This document shows positions 41,371 through 53,785 of a DNA stretch of 53,929 nucleotides, piece by piece; the stretch's first letter is position 1; each line of letters opens with the position of its first letter. Where the stretch lies: assembly GCA_036005325.1 (NCBI GenBank), contig DASYQR010000083.1, forward strand, positions 1-53,929. The letters are read 5' to 3'. The position numbers and the translations under genes are program-made. The DNA is from SCTG01 sp036005325 (GTDB lineage: Bacteria; Nitrospirota; Nitrospiria; Nitrospirales; NS-4). The notes beneath the pieces are model-generated. The model ran no database searches and was not told the DNA's origin. It was given only the letters and a program-made list of their open reading frames with translations.

Positions 41371-41982
41371 TCACTGACTGGGATAGTGTTTGTTCAAGCA
41401 TTCCGGACAGATACCATGGCTGAAGTCGGCATTGGAATGGTCCCGTATGTAGCCCTCCACGGGATGCCACTTGCCTTGCTCATCACGGATCTTTTTGCAA
41501 TGTGAACAGATGGGCAAGAGGCCTCGCAGCACCTTGATTTCCCCGAGCGCTTGTTCCAATTCCGTTTCGCGAGCCTTGCGACGTTCGATCTCGCGTTTCA
41601 GCCTCAGCGCCGAGCGCATTCGCGTCAGGAGTTCCAAACGATTGACGGGCTTGGTGATGTAGTCATGGGCCCCGGCCGCAAACGCCGCATCCAGGAATCC
41701 GGCTTCGGTCTTGGCCGTCACCATGATGACGGGCAGATCCCGAAAACGGTCGGCCGTCTTGATCTGACGGCAGGCTTCAACACCGTCCATCTCGGGCATT
41801 ACCACATCCATGAAGACCAGCTCGACATCCACGGCCTCCTGACTGCGGTCACCCATGCCGAGATGCTGGAACGCTTCCTGAGCCGATCCCGCCAGCAGGA
41901 TCTGCTCATACCCGGCAGATTCCAGAATCACCTGCAGCATCTTCAGGGTTTCCAACGTATCATCAACAATGAGGATGCTCAT
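41371..41982 (-). CDS. Response regulator with C-terminal Cys-rich module
   Basis: A 203-residue protein. Residues 1-125 are a receiver domain: acidic pair D7-D8, phospho-acceptor D59 (VFMDVVMPEMDG), Thr in MVTAK and Lys in YITKP. A coiled coil (about 125-155: LRLKREIERRKARETELEQALGEIKVL) links to a short C-terminal module LPICSHCKKIRD...ICPECLNKHYP with two CxxC pairs that could bind zinc. There is no DNA-binding or GGDEF domain. This tail is seen at the end of many sensor proteins, and its role is unknown. It is 24 bp after the ppx-like gene. Confidence 0.88.
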   Translation of the reverse strand: MSILIVDDTLETLKMLQVILESAGYEQILLAGSAQEAFQHLGMGDRSQEAVDVELVFMDVVMPEMDGVEACRQIKTADRFRDLPVIMVTAKTEAGFLDAAFAAGAHDYITKPVNRLELLTRMRSALRLKREIERRKARETELEQALGEIKVLRGLLPICSHCKKIRDEQGKWHPVEGYIRDHSNADFSHGICPECLNKHYPSQ

Positions 41983-42006
41983 GGACCAGCCCTCCGTCAG
42001 ACGAGA

Positions 42007-42948
42007 TTAGGAGGAATTTCCCTTCGATTTGCGCCAACGATCAATGAGCATGCCTTCGCGGAGACCGTAATCGCTGACGAGGCATTCGACGAAGCCGAAT
42101 CGCTCCATGGTTTCCGCCAAGATCATCGTACCGGCCAGCATGAGGTCCTCGCGGCCGGCCTCCAACCCCACAAGCTCTTTCCGCTGGGCGTGAGTACAGG
42201 CAATCAGTTGACCGAGCATACCCCGCACGGCTTCCCACGAGAGCCGGTAGTTATGGATCCGCTGCGGAGTGTAGACGGCCATCCCCTGATCCATCGCCGC
42301 CAGCGTCGTGATCGTGCCGGCGGTGCCCACCAAGCAATAGCCGGCCGGCGATCCGAGCTTGCCTTGGACCGCCGTGAGATGCGCGCGGATGCGGCTCCGC
42401 GCCGCCGTCACTTCATCCGGACGCACAGGATCACTCCGCAGATAGCTCTCAGTCAGGCGGACGACCCCTTCATCCACCGAAACCATCGCGGGCGGCTGAT
42501 GCGGCTCCACTTTGATGAATTCGGTGCTGCCTCCCCCGATGTCGAGCGCGAGGAACCGGTCCACCTCGGACGGCAGGCCGGACTGGATGCCCAGGAGCGT
42601 GAGCCTGGCCTCCTCCTCTCCCGAAACAACGGCCACATCCAACCCCATCCGACGTTTCACCTCAGCCAGAAACTCGTCGCGGTTGACGGCATCGCGAACG
42701 GCGCTCGTGGCGACAGCCACCGTCTCGCGCGCCCCGCTTTTTTCAATCAGCGGCATCCATTCGGCGATCGTATCAAGCACTCGGGCCATCGGAGCCGGCT
42801 GCAGGCGGCGGCTGGGCTGAAGGCCTTCTCCCAGACGGACGATGCGGCGCTCCGCCGCTAGCTCATAGAGCTGGCCATCCCCCAGGATGCGGACGATCAG
42901 CAGGCGAAGTGTCAGGGTTCCGATATCAATCCCGGCAAAGATCGGCAT
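42007..42948 (-). CDS. Ppx/GppA-family phosphatase
   Basis: A 313-residue ASKHA-fold enzyme of the exopolyphosphatase / guanosine pentaphosphatase family. The phosphate-1 motif GIDIGTLTLRLLIVRI is at about 6-21, followed by TSAVRDAVNRDEFL, VSGEEEARLTLLGI, ALDIGGGSTEFI and VGTAGTITTLAAMD. It is the short form without the C-terminal HD-like domain, so it may be a GppA-like or small Ppx enzyme. It lies between a small coiled-coil gene (13 bp) and the response regulator (24 bp). A role in the polyphosphate or (p)ppGpp economy is inferred from the family. Confidence 0.9.
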   Translation of the reverse strand: MPIFAGIDIGTLTLRLLIVRILGDGQLYELAAERRIVRLGEGLQPSRRLQPAPMARVLDTIAEWMPLIEKSGARETVAVATSAVRDAVNRDEFLAEVKRRMGLDVAVVSGEEEARLTLLGIQSGLPSEVDRFLALDIGGGSTEFIKVEPHQPPAMVSVDEGVVRLTESYLRSDPVRPDEVTAARSRIRAHLTAVQGKLGSPAGYCLVGTAGTITTLAAMDQGMAVYTPQRIHNYRLSWEAVRGMLGQLIACTHAQRKELVGLEAGREDLMLAGTMILAETMERFGFVECLVSDYGLREGMLIDRWRKSKGNSS

Positions 42949-42961
42949 CAGGCTCGCATCC

Positions 42962-43275
42962 TCATTGTTCCTTGATCTGATCCCGCTCGAACCGGATGCG
43001 CGTCTCCTCCTGCTTGAGCCGATCCACCTGCTCGAAGAGGCGCTGAATCTCCTTGTCGTCCAGCACTCCGCCGCCTTTGCGCTCGATCAACTGAAATGCC
43101 CGCTCGCCGGCCGTGCGCAAGTGCTCTTTGATCTGGTCCTCCACCTTGTACAGTTCGAACTTCAGCCGGAGCAACTCGACCTCCCGTAGCGACCGGTCAG
43201 TGGCATCGGCAGTCCCCTGGCGCACCTTGGCCCATCCGGTGCGGAGATCGTTTTTGAATCGGCGGAATCGAGGAT

Positions 43276-43279
<4 letters not shown>
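42962..43279 (-). CDS. Small coiled-coil protein of unknown function
   Basis: A 105-residue, very charged, mostly alpha-helical protein that I do not recognise. Lys, Arg and Glu are spread in heptad-like fashion (VELLRLKFELYKVEDQIKEHL, IQRLFEQVDRLKQEETRI). It has no signal peptide, membrane helix or Cys. Its ATG overlaps the recG stop by 4 bp (43276-43279), so its synthesis is coupled to recG. It may bind nucleic acid or a partner protein; nothing in the sequence decides this. Confidence 0.75.
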
Positions 43280-45726
<2,447 letters not shown>

Positions 45727-45885
45727 TCAGCTTCATTCTGGCCATCTCGACCCCAAAGATCAACAAGAAGCCGGCGCGCCAAAATCGGAGCCCTCGCGGC
45801 AACAAAATTTGCGGTCTCCGCTTAGCCGCCGCTGTTCCGTCTTCATAACCCCTTATTTTTAAAAGAACTCTCTCTGGCGTAAGAA

Positions 45886-45901
45886 TGGTACAACCGTTGC
45901 A
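45886..45901 (+). promoter_or_regulatory. Sigma-54 (-24/-12) promoter of the pilin stub
   Basis: TGGTAC (45886-45891), five bases, then TTGCA (45897-45901). This matches the TGGCAC-N5-TTGCW consensus at all but one position, with the GG and GC pairs correctly 10 bp apart. Transcription would begin near 45912, about 44 nt before the ATG. Pilin genes in several phyla use sigma-54 promoters. Confidence 0.65.
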
Positions 45902-45955
45902 TTTCTAGCCAATATTGTCCCGAGGACAACAGTGATCGTGAAAGGAGGACATGTC

Positions 45956-46090
45956 ATGGCGCCCTGGTTAAAAACGGAATCGAGTGATGAGAAAGAAGCC
46001 CGGGGATTTCCGTTGCTGGAAATGATGATCGTGTTGGCCTGTATCGGCATCCTCGTAACCATTGCCATCCAGAAATTCCTGGCATACTAG
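45956..46090 (+). pseudogene. Type IV pilin N-terminal stub, probably a truncated pilA
   Basis: A 44-residue frame preceded by AAAGGAGG. It carries a prepilin leader (MAPWLKTESSDEKEARG) and the N-methylation core G-FPLLE with Glu5, then the hydrophobic helix MMIVLACIGILVTIAIQKFLAY. TAG (46088-46090) stops it where a normal pilin usually has a Gln (FLAYQ). The next codons read TKAIE, also pilin-like, then TGA. This looks like a pilin truncated by a CAG-to-TAG change followed by decay. Alternatively it could be a functional helix-only pilin. The intact promoter and ribosome site suggest recent loss or retained use. Confidence 0.7.
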
Positions 46091-46112
46091 ACAAAGGCCA
46101 TCGAGTGATCCC

Positions 46113-46142
46113 TTGTCAGCAGCGTGACACCTGTGATAGCAT
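46113..46142 (+). promoter_or_regulatory. Candidate promoter of rpmB
   Basis: TTGTCA (46113-46118), an 18-bp spacer and TAGCAT (46137-46142, 4 of 6) with an upstream TG at 46134-46135. It lies inside the decayed pilin tail and gives a leader of about 30 nt. Confidence 0.35.
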
Positions 46143-46177
46143 GCGCCTTCAATTCGCAATCAGGAGGAACTGCTACC

Positions 46178-46369
46178 GTGGCCAGGACATGTGAGATCTG
46201 CGGGAAGACGCGGGCCGTCGGCAACAACGTCAGCCACGCCAACAATCGGACCAAGCGGGTCTTCCGCCCCAACCTTCAAGCGATCAGGGCGCTTATCAAC
46301 GGCGCGACCCGGCGCATCCTCATCTGTACCCGTTGCCTCCGCAGCGGGAAAATCAAGAAGGCAGTCTAA
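46178..46369 (+). CDS. rpmB: Ribosomal protein bL28 (zinc-binding form)
   Basis: A 63-residue large-subunit protein. GTG 46178 is the start, with AGGAGG (46162-46167) ten bases upstream, giving MARTCEICGKTRAVGNNVSHANNRTKRVFRPN. Two CxxC pairs (CEIC and CTRC) mark the zinc-containing C+ form. The C-terminus ICTRCLRSGKIKKA is typical. The stop TAA overlaps the stop of the opposite-strand small gene. Confidence 0.93.
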   Translation: MARTCEICGKTRAVGNNVSHANNRTKRVFRPNLQAIRALINGATRRILICTRCLRSGKIKKAV

Positions 46370-46488
46370 AGCAAAAAGTACGCTGCCCCGCCTGCAACCA
46401 GGATCAGCCCCACTACCAGCATCATCTTCTCATGCGTGCACATGCCCGGCTTCTGAGTGCATGCCTGCATCGAACACATAATCGCCAT
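46366..46488 (-). CDS. 40-residue Cys-containing membrane peptide
   Basis: On the minus strand AAGGAGGTG precedes ATG 46488 by 7 bases, opening a 40-codon frame: MAIMCSMQACTQKPGMCTHE followed by a hydrophobic helix of about 19 residues (MMLVVGLILVAGGAAYFLL) and TAG. Three Cys, four Met and a His in the first 20 residues look metal- or redox-capable. The TAG overlaps the rpmB TAA by 3 bases, so the two genes converge with no terminator. I do not recognise the family. The strong ribosome site and clean single helix argue that it is translated. Confidence 0.6.
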   Translation of the reverse strand: MAIMCSMQACTQKPGMCTHEKMMLVVGLILVAGGAAYFLL

Positions 46489-46897
46489 GGCGACACCTCC
46501 TTGGCATTGATCTGCCCCCGAAGGTAGTACCGCCTGCAAGGCGAGTCAAGCCCATGGCGGTTGCGGGTAAGGCGCACGCTCCGGTCAGGCGACAAGCAAA
46601 GGACTTGGACGAGTTAAGATGGGGCATATCCAGAGTTTTAGGCTTTTCCCTACAATCCCAAGCCCTTGAAAATTCAAAAAATGCCTCCAATAAAGGTAAA
46701 AACCCTGAATTCGATTCCCTTCAGATAGTCAGGCTGGCGCTGCCACATCCAGTTGCCCGAATACTATAACCTGTTAGAACTTTGGACATTTCATAATCGT
46801 GGTACGCCCCTTGCTCACATCAGGAAGCACCTTATTCTAAACCGGACTGATTTACACGTACTCATCGGAAGAATTGAAGAATTAGGGAGGAATGAAA
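46489..46897. other. Intergenic gap of about 400 bp, AT-richer than its surroundings
   Basis: No gene is supported here. The stretch from about 46620 to 46890 is visibly richer in A and T than the flanks. It contains a small inverted repeat (TTGAA/TTCAA near 46670) and only weak -10-like words (TATAAC, TATTCT). It must hold the promoter of the PilZ gene, and that of the small membrane peptide at its left end, but neither can be fixed with confidence. Confidence 0.5.
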
Positions 46898-47332
46898 ATG
46901 GAAACGTTAGACCTGCCGAGCAAGTCTGTCGGGACGAGAGTCAGCGAACGCCGGAAGACAAGACGTTACCGTCTCATGACGCACGTTGATATTTTGGCAG
47001 CCGGCGACGCTGGCGTCTATTGCGGGCGGGGTTGCTTTGATATTCTGGCAGCCGGCGACGCTGGCGTCTATTGGGGGAGCATGAGGAACATGAGTTGGAC
47101 CGGGGTTGCTCTCTGCGCCCGACAGCTTCTGAAATCAGGCCAGCGGGTCATCATCCGCTTTCGGTTCCATGATGAGGAAGGACGCGAGGAGGCGGAGTCG
47201 CTGGCCTCGAAGGTCATCTGGCGGAACGGCGACAACGTGGGGCTGGAATTCGAACCACCGCTGACGCCCGGTTCCCCTGCTCTGCAGCAGTCGCCGTTTC
47301 TTGTCGCTCATCTCATGATGAAAGATGCATGA
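46898..47332 (+). CDS. PilZ-domain protein (c-di-GMP receptor candidate)
   Basis: A 144-residue protein from ATG 46898, chosen over ATG 46892 because GGGAGG then has normal spacing. The PilZ signatures are RRKTRR (18-23, RxxxR) and NMSWTG (64-69, NxSxxG), followed by beta strands (VIIRFRFHDEEG, NVGLEFEPP). Between the two motifs the segment DILAAGDAGVY occurs twice, 17 residues apart, encoded by a 51-bp tandem duplication, which lengthens the loop. With ligand motifs intact it may still bind c-di-GMP. A pilin stub lies about 800 bp upstream. Confidence 0.8.
   Translation: METLDLPSKSVGTRVSERRKTRRYRLMTHVDILAAGDAGVYCGRGCFDILAAGDAGVYWGSMRNMSWTGVALCARQLLKSGQRVIIRFRFHDEEGREEAESLASKVIWRNGDNVGLEFEPPLTPGSPALQQSPFLVAHLMMKDA
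46986..47077 (+). repeat. 51-bp tandem duplication inside the PilZ gene
   Basis: Copies begin at 46986 and 47037. The first 41 bases match with two substitutions (positions 9 and 38 of the unit). The period is 17 codons, so the frame is kept and both copies encode DILAAGDAGVY. The copy junction codes GRGCF. Confidence 0.88.
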
Positions 47333-47516
47333 ACCCGCGGCCCTCGATTTGGAAAGGCGTAATAAATTAAATCACGAGTATATAAATCTGTATTTCCAAT
47401 AATTTACTATGCGTCCGATGGAGGACGCGCTTCGGGATGGGTTTCAGGGGGCAGGTCACTGCGCTTGCGTTTGAGCAGAGTCTTCAGTTAATTACTGGAT
47501 GTAGAGGCAAGCCCCC

Positions 47517-48197
47517 GTGGACAAAAAAGCCAAAGAACCCTTTCACTTTGTCGGCTGTGCAGAACTCCAGCAGAGCTTGGGGGATCGGGCCAACGACGAA
47601 AAGCAATTGCTGGAGGTCATGGAGCAGGTCCCGCCCGACTCCGTGTACTATCATACTCACAGTTACTTCCTGAGACGCCGCTACATCCCGACGCCATACA
47701 CCAATGATTTTGCCGATTGGGCGGGCCTGGAGGTTCGCGATCAGGTCCTCGCTGAGAAGCTTGCGGTTGTGGACCCTTATGACTTCCAAGGATTGGAAGC
47801 GCTGAGGGACGAGCTCATCTCAATCATAGACGCGCATCTGTCCGGCATGGCGTTGGTTCCGAGGGTAATTTTTGGCGAGCCATTCTACTTTAAGCAATCC
47901 AGAATCGTTCCAGTCCATACAGGCTTGGCTGTTTCAAACCTTCAAGAATTTCGCGACGCGCTCGCGGAAATTGACGTCAGTGCCATCTACTATCATCTGT
48001 TTGAGGGAAGAATGCGCCTCAATCGTCGAGAAGGCGATTTCTCGGTGTGGTGCCGGGAAGCCTTGCAATGGCCGGAACTGGCGGACCGCCTTGGCGCCGT
48101 CAATCCTTATCTGGGAAGCCTCGAACGGATCCGCTCGCGGCTTCTCATCGTCCTGGATGAATTTCTTAGGAAAGAAGAGTCAGCGGCGCAGCCGTGA
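47517..48197 (+). CDS. DUF5752-family protein
   Basis: A 226-residue soluble protein from GTG 47517 (AGAGG nine bases upstream). It seems to contain two similar halves: FHFVGCAELQQSLGDRA...PPDSVYYHTHSYFLRRRY (about 9-55) and FYFKQSRIVPVHTGLAVSNLQEF...DVSAIYYHLFEGRMRLNRR (about 122-175). Both end in a YYH motif followed by basic residues. It resembles DUF5752 proteins, which often accompany alpha-glucan or glycosyl enzymes. It overlaps glgE by 4 bp (GTGA), so it is coupled to that pathway. No catalytic motif is recognised; a regulatory or sugar-binding role is a guess. The 184 bp upstream contain a GCGTCC/GGACGC hairpin (47411-47428). Confidence 0.75.
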   Translation: MDKKAKEPFHFVGCAELQQSLGDRANDEKQLLEVMEQVPPDSVYYHTHSYFLRRRYIPTPYTNDFADWAGLEVRDQVLAEKLAVVDPYDFQGLEALRDELISIIDAHLSGMALVPRVIFGEPFYFKQSRIVPVHTGLAVSNLQEFRDALAEIDVSAIYYHLFEGRMRLNRREGDFSVWCREALQWPELADRLGAVNPYLGSLERIRSRLLIVLDEFLRKEESAAQP

Positions 48198-50185
48198 TTG
48201 ACAAGAAAGACAGAAAACGGGCCGTCATCGAGGCCGTGTTCCCCGAAATCGACGGCGGCCGGTTTCCCATTAAGCGCACCGTCGGGGACAAGGTGTGGGT
48301 GGAGGCTGATATTTTCGCGGACGGGCATGAAGCCCTCTCGGCAGCGCTGTTGTTCCGTAAGGAGGACGCCTCCGGGTGGAAAGAGACCCCGATGGAGCCT
48401 CTCGTCAATGATCGCTGGCGAGGGGCGTTTGAAGTTGATCAACTCGGCCAGTATCACTACAGCCTCCTCGCCTGGCTGGATCGGTTCAAGGCCTGGCGAC
48501 GCGACCTGGCGAAAAAGGTGGACGCCAATCAAGACGTCTCCCTCGACTTGCGCTCCGGAGCGGAATTGCTTCATGCAACGAGTCAGCGTGCTTCCAGTGA
48601 AGATGCGAAGTCCCTTGAAGGCTGGGCCGCTTTTGTGCGCTCCGAAAGACCGCAAGCAAGTCGTGTTGCCCTTGCCGTGAGCGAGGAAGTTCACGCTGTG
48701 ATGGCGCGCTATCCTGACCGCCGGTTCGCCACTCGCTACCCCCACGATCTCGTCGTGATCGTGGATCGAGCCAAGGCGCGTTTTAGCGCCTGGTACGAAA
48801 TGTTCCCGCGATCCTGCGCGACGGAGCCAGGGCGACACGCGACCTTCAAAGACTGCGAGGCGCGTCTTTCCTACATTGCATCAATGGGATTTGATGTCCT
48901 GTACTTGCCGCCTATTCATCCGATCGGCAAAACTCATCGGAAGGGCAAAAATAACTCACCCAAGAGTAGTGCGGACGATCCGGGGAGTCCATGGGCCATT
49001 GGGTCGACGGAGGGAGGACATAAGGCGGTCCATCCCCATCTGGGTACGTTGGACGACTATCGCTGGTTCATGAAACAGGCACAGGAACATGGTCTCGAAC
49101 TCGCCATGGACCTCGCTTTTCAATGCTCGCCCGATCATCCGAACGTCAAGACCCACCCTGAGTGGTTCCGATGGCGTCCCGATGGAACGGTGCAATATGC
49201 GGAAAATCCGCCGAAGAAGTACGAAGACATCTATCCACTGGAGTTCGAGACAGACCAGTGGTCCGAACTGTGGGAGGAACTCAAGAGCGTCGTCCTGTTT
49301 TGGGCTGACCAGGGGGTGCGAATCTTTCGTGTCGATAACCCGCACACTAAACCCCTTCGTTTTTGGGAATGGATGATTGCCGAAACAAAGAAGATCTACC
49401 CGGAACTCATCTTCCTGTCCGAGGCGTTTACCCGGCCGAAGGTCATGCACTATCTCACCAAGGTCGGCTTCACGCAATCCTATACCTACTTTGCCTGGCG
49501 TAACACCAATTGGGAGCTCACCGAGTACTTTACCGAGCTCACACGTCCGGCGGTGCGCGAGTATTTTCGGGCGAACCTATGGCCTAACACGCCGGACATC
49601 CTGACCGAGTATCTTCAACACGGCGGCCGGCCCGCCTTCATGACACGGTTGCTCTTGGCCTCCACTCTCGGCGCAAACTATGGCATCTACGGACCGGCAT
49701 TTGAACTCTGCGAAAATCGTGCGCGGCAACCCGGGAGTGAAGAGTACCTGGATTCCGAGAAATATGAGATCAAGCAATGGGAGCTGACCAAACCCGAGAG
49801 CCTGCACGACCTGATCGCCCTAGTCAACCGAATCCGTCGCGATAATCCGGCCCTTCAGCACGACTGGAGCTTGCAATTTCATCGTGTCGATAACGACCAA
49901 CTGCTTTGCTATAGCAAGCATACCGAGGATCTGACTAATATCATACTGGTCGTCGTCAACCTTGACCCGCATCACATCCATGCGGGATGGGTCGAGCTGC
50001 CATTGGAGAAGCTCGGGCTTCCGGCGCAGGAGCCCTATCAAGTGCATGACTTATTGAGTGGCGCCCGCTACCTCTGGCACGGCCCTCGAAACTATGTGGA
50101 ACTGAATCCCCTCGTCATTCCCGGCCATATCCTGAGAGTGCGCCGGCGCATCCGTAGCGAGCAGGACTTTGAATACTACTTATGA
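48194..50185 (+). CDS. glgE: Alpha-1,4-glucan:maltose-1-phosphate maltosyltransferase GlgE
   Basis: A 663-residue GH13_3 enzyme that extends alpha-glucan using maltose-1-phosphate. An N-terminal beta-sandwich (about 1-105: VEADIFADGHEALSAALLFR) precedes the barrel: YLPPIHPIGKTHRKGKNN, the nucleophile D381 (FRVDNPHTKPL), the acid E410 (FLSEAFTRP), and TPDILTEYLQHGG. The length and the KGKNN loop are typical of GlgE. GTG 48194 overlaps DUF5752. glgB follows after 19 bp. Confidence 0.96.
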   Translation: MIDKKDRKRAVIEAVFPEIDGGRFPIKRTVGDKVWVEADIFADGHEALSAALLFRKEDASGWKETPMEPLVNDRWRGAFEVDQLGQYHYSLLAWLDRFKAWRRDLAKKVDANQDVSLDLRSGAELLHATSQRASSEDAKSLEGWAAFVRSERPQASRVALAVSEEVHAVMARYPDRRFATRYPHDLVVIVDRAKARFSAWYEMFPRSCATEPGRHATFKDCEARLSYIASMGFDVLYLPPIHPIGKTHRKGKNNSPKSSADDPGSPWAIGSTEGGHKAVHPHLGTLDDYRWFMKQAQEHGLELAMDLAFQCSPDHPNVKTHPEWFRWRPDGTVQYAENPPKKYEDIYPLEFETDQWSELWEELKSVVLFWADQGVRIFRVDNPHTKPLRFWEWMIAETKKIYPELIFLSEAFTRPKVMHYLTKVGFTQSYTYFAWRNTNWELTEYFTELTRPAVREYFRANLWPNTPDILTEYLQHGGRPAFMTRLLLASTLGANYGIYGPAFELCENRARQPGSEEYLDSEKYEIKQWELTKPESLHDLIALVNRIRRDNPALQHDWSLQFHRVDNDQLLCYSKHTEDLTNIILVVVNLDPHHIHAGWVELPLEKLGLPAQEPYQVHDLLSGARYLWHGPRNYVELNPLVIPGHILRVRRRIRSEQDFEYYL

Positions 50186-50204
50186 GATTGGATGCAGGTG
50201 AGCC

Positions 50205-52102
50205 ATGACTCTACTCAGCGATAAAGACATCTACCTCTTCAATGAGGGCACGCATTTCCATCTCTATGAGCGGCTGGGGGCTCATCCCGGAATTCTGGAT
50301 GGCGTGCAGGGAACCCATTTCGCCGTGTGGGCACCGAACGCCGAGCAAGTTTCGGTGATGGGCGACTTCAACGGATGGAGCAAAACGAAGCATCTCTTGC
50401 ATCTGGACGGCGCTTCTGGAATCTGGGAAGGGTTTCTCCGGGGGGTTGGGAAAGGAGCCCATTATAAGTACCACATCGTCTCGCGCTACAACGGGTATAC
50501 GGCAGACAAGGCTGATCCTTTTGCGTTCTACGCCGAACACCCTCCTCTGACTGCCTCCGTCGTATGGGACGTGGACTACCAATGGGGCGATCTCGATTGG
50601 ATGGCCGCCCGACATGGCACGAGCCGGCTGGAATCACCGATTTCGATTTACGAGCTGCATTTGGGCTCTTGGAGGTGCGTGCCGGAAGAAGGCGGGCGTT
50701 TCCTGACATACCGCGAGTTGGCCCCGCAATTAGCCGCCTATCTTCAGCAGATGGGTTTTACGCATGTCGAATTCATGCCGGTGATGGAGCATCCCTTCTA
50801 TGGGTCCTGGGGCTACCAGATCACGGGGTTCTTCGCACCGACCAGTCGCTACGGCAGCCCCCAGGATTTCATGTACCTGATAGACTATCTGCACCAGCAC
50901 GGGATCGGGGTGATTCTGGATTGGGTCCCGTCACACTTTCCGACGGACGGTCACGGTCTCGCTTATTTTGACGGCACGCACCTTTATGAGCACGCCGATC
51001 CACGAAAAGGATTGCAGCAGGACTGGGGCAGCTTCATCTTTAATTACAGCCGGCACGAAGTGCGGAGCTTCTTGATCAGCAATGCGCTCTTCTGGCTGGA
51101 CAAATACCATGTTGACGGCCTGCGTATGGACGCGGTCGCGTCGATGCTCTATCTGGATTATTCCCGTCGGGAAGGCGAATGGATTCCGAACGAGTTCGGC
51201 GGCCGGGAGAACCTCGAGGCACTGGTATTCTTGCGCCGGCTCAACGAGGAAATTTACCTCCGCCACCCGGATGTCCAAACCATCGCGGAGGAATCCACCG
51301 CCTGGCCTATGGTCTCCCGTCCGGTCTATGTCGGGGGACTGGGCTTCGGCCTCAAATGGGATATGGGGTGGATGCATGACATCTTGACTTACATGGCTAA
51401 GGACCCCTTGTTCCGGCGCTATGAGCATCATGCCCTCACCTTTCGGATGGTCTATGCCTTTTCGGAGCATTTCGTCTTGCCCTTCTCCCATGATGAAGTG
51501 GTGTACGGCAAAGGGTCGCTCTTGGGAAAGATGCCCGGCGATGACTGGCAGAAGTTTGCCAACTTGCGTTTGCTTTACGGCTACATGTACGCGCAGCCCG
51601 GGAAGAAACTCCTCTTTATGGGCGGAGAGTTCGGACAGTGGCATGAATGGAATCACGACCGCAGCCTCGATTGGCATTTGCTCGAGTCTGCGCCGCATCG
51701 GCTGCTCCAACGGTGGGTGGAAGATCTGAACCAACTGTACCGAAAGGAACCTGCCCTTCATGTCTATGACTGCGACCCGGCGGGATTTGAATGGATCGAC
51801 TGCAGCGACCCCGAGCAGAGTGTGATCAGCCTGCTGCGCAAAGGACCGGATCCCCAGGATGCCGTGCTGGTCGTCTGCAACTTTACGCCGGTGCCGCGCC
51901 CCAACTATCGGGTCGGCGTCCCATGCGGAGGATTCTGGCGAGAGCTGCTCAATAGCGACGCCAAAGAATATGGCGGCAGCGGGCATGGCAACCTGGGAGG
52001 CCTTGAGGCCGCGCCTCTTGCGTTTCACGGCCGACCCCATGCCCTGACAATGATGCTGCCGCCCCTGGCCATCGCGTTCTTCAAGTCTCCAGAGCGTGCC
52101 AC

Positions 52103-52106
<4 letters not shown>
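50205..52106 (+). CDS. glgB: 1,4-alpha-glucan branching enzyme GlgB
   Basis: A 633-residue GH13_9 enzyme that makes alpha-1,6 branches. A CBM48 module is at about 15-110 (GTHFAVWAPNAEQVSVMGDFNGW). The barrel has EFMPVMEHPFYGSWGYQ, the nucleophile D309 (GLRMDAVASML), the acid E362 (TIAEEST) and PFSHDEVVYGKGS. It is the single-CBM48 form without the longer N-terminal extension of some GlgB. AGGTGA precedes the ATG. It overlaps treS by 4 bp. Confidence 0.96.

Positions 52107-53759
<1,653 letters not shown>

Positions 53760-53785
<26 letters not shown>

Noticed and set aside
46430..46690. An 86-codon minus-strand open frame over the gap left of the PilZ gene
   Set aside because: It starts with TTG, has no family resemblance, overlaps the better-supported 40-residue frame, and crosses the AT-rich gap.
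46753..46989. A 78-codon plus-strand open frame upstream of and into the PilZ gene
   Set aside because: It begins at TTG without a ribosome site and overlaps PilZ in another frame. The first part looks faintly helical but matches nothing I know.
47333..47516. Possible c-di-GMP riboswitch or terminator between the PilZ and DUF5752 genes
   Set aside because: The GCGTCC/GGACGC hairpin has no T-run and the surrounding bases do not match the GEMM core.
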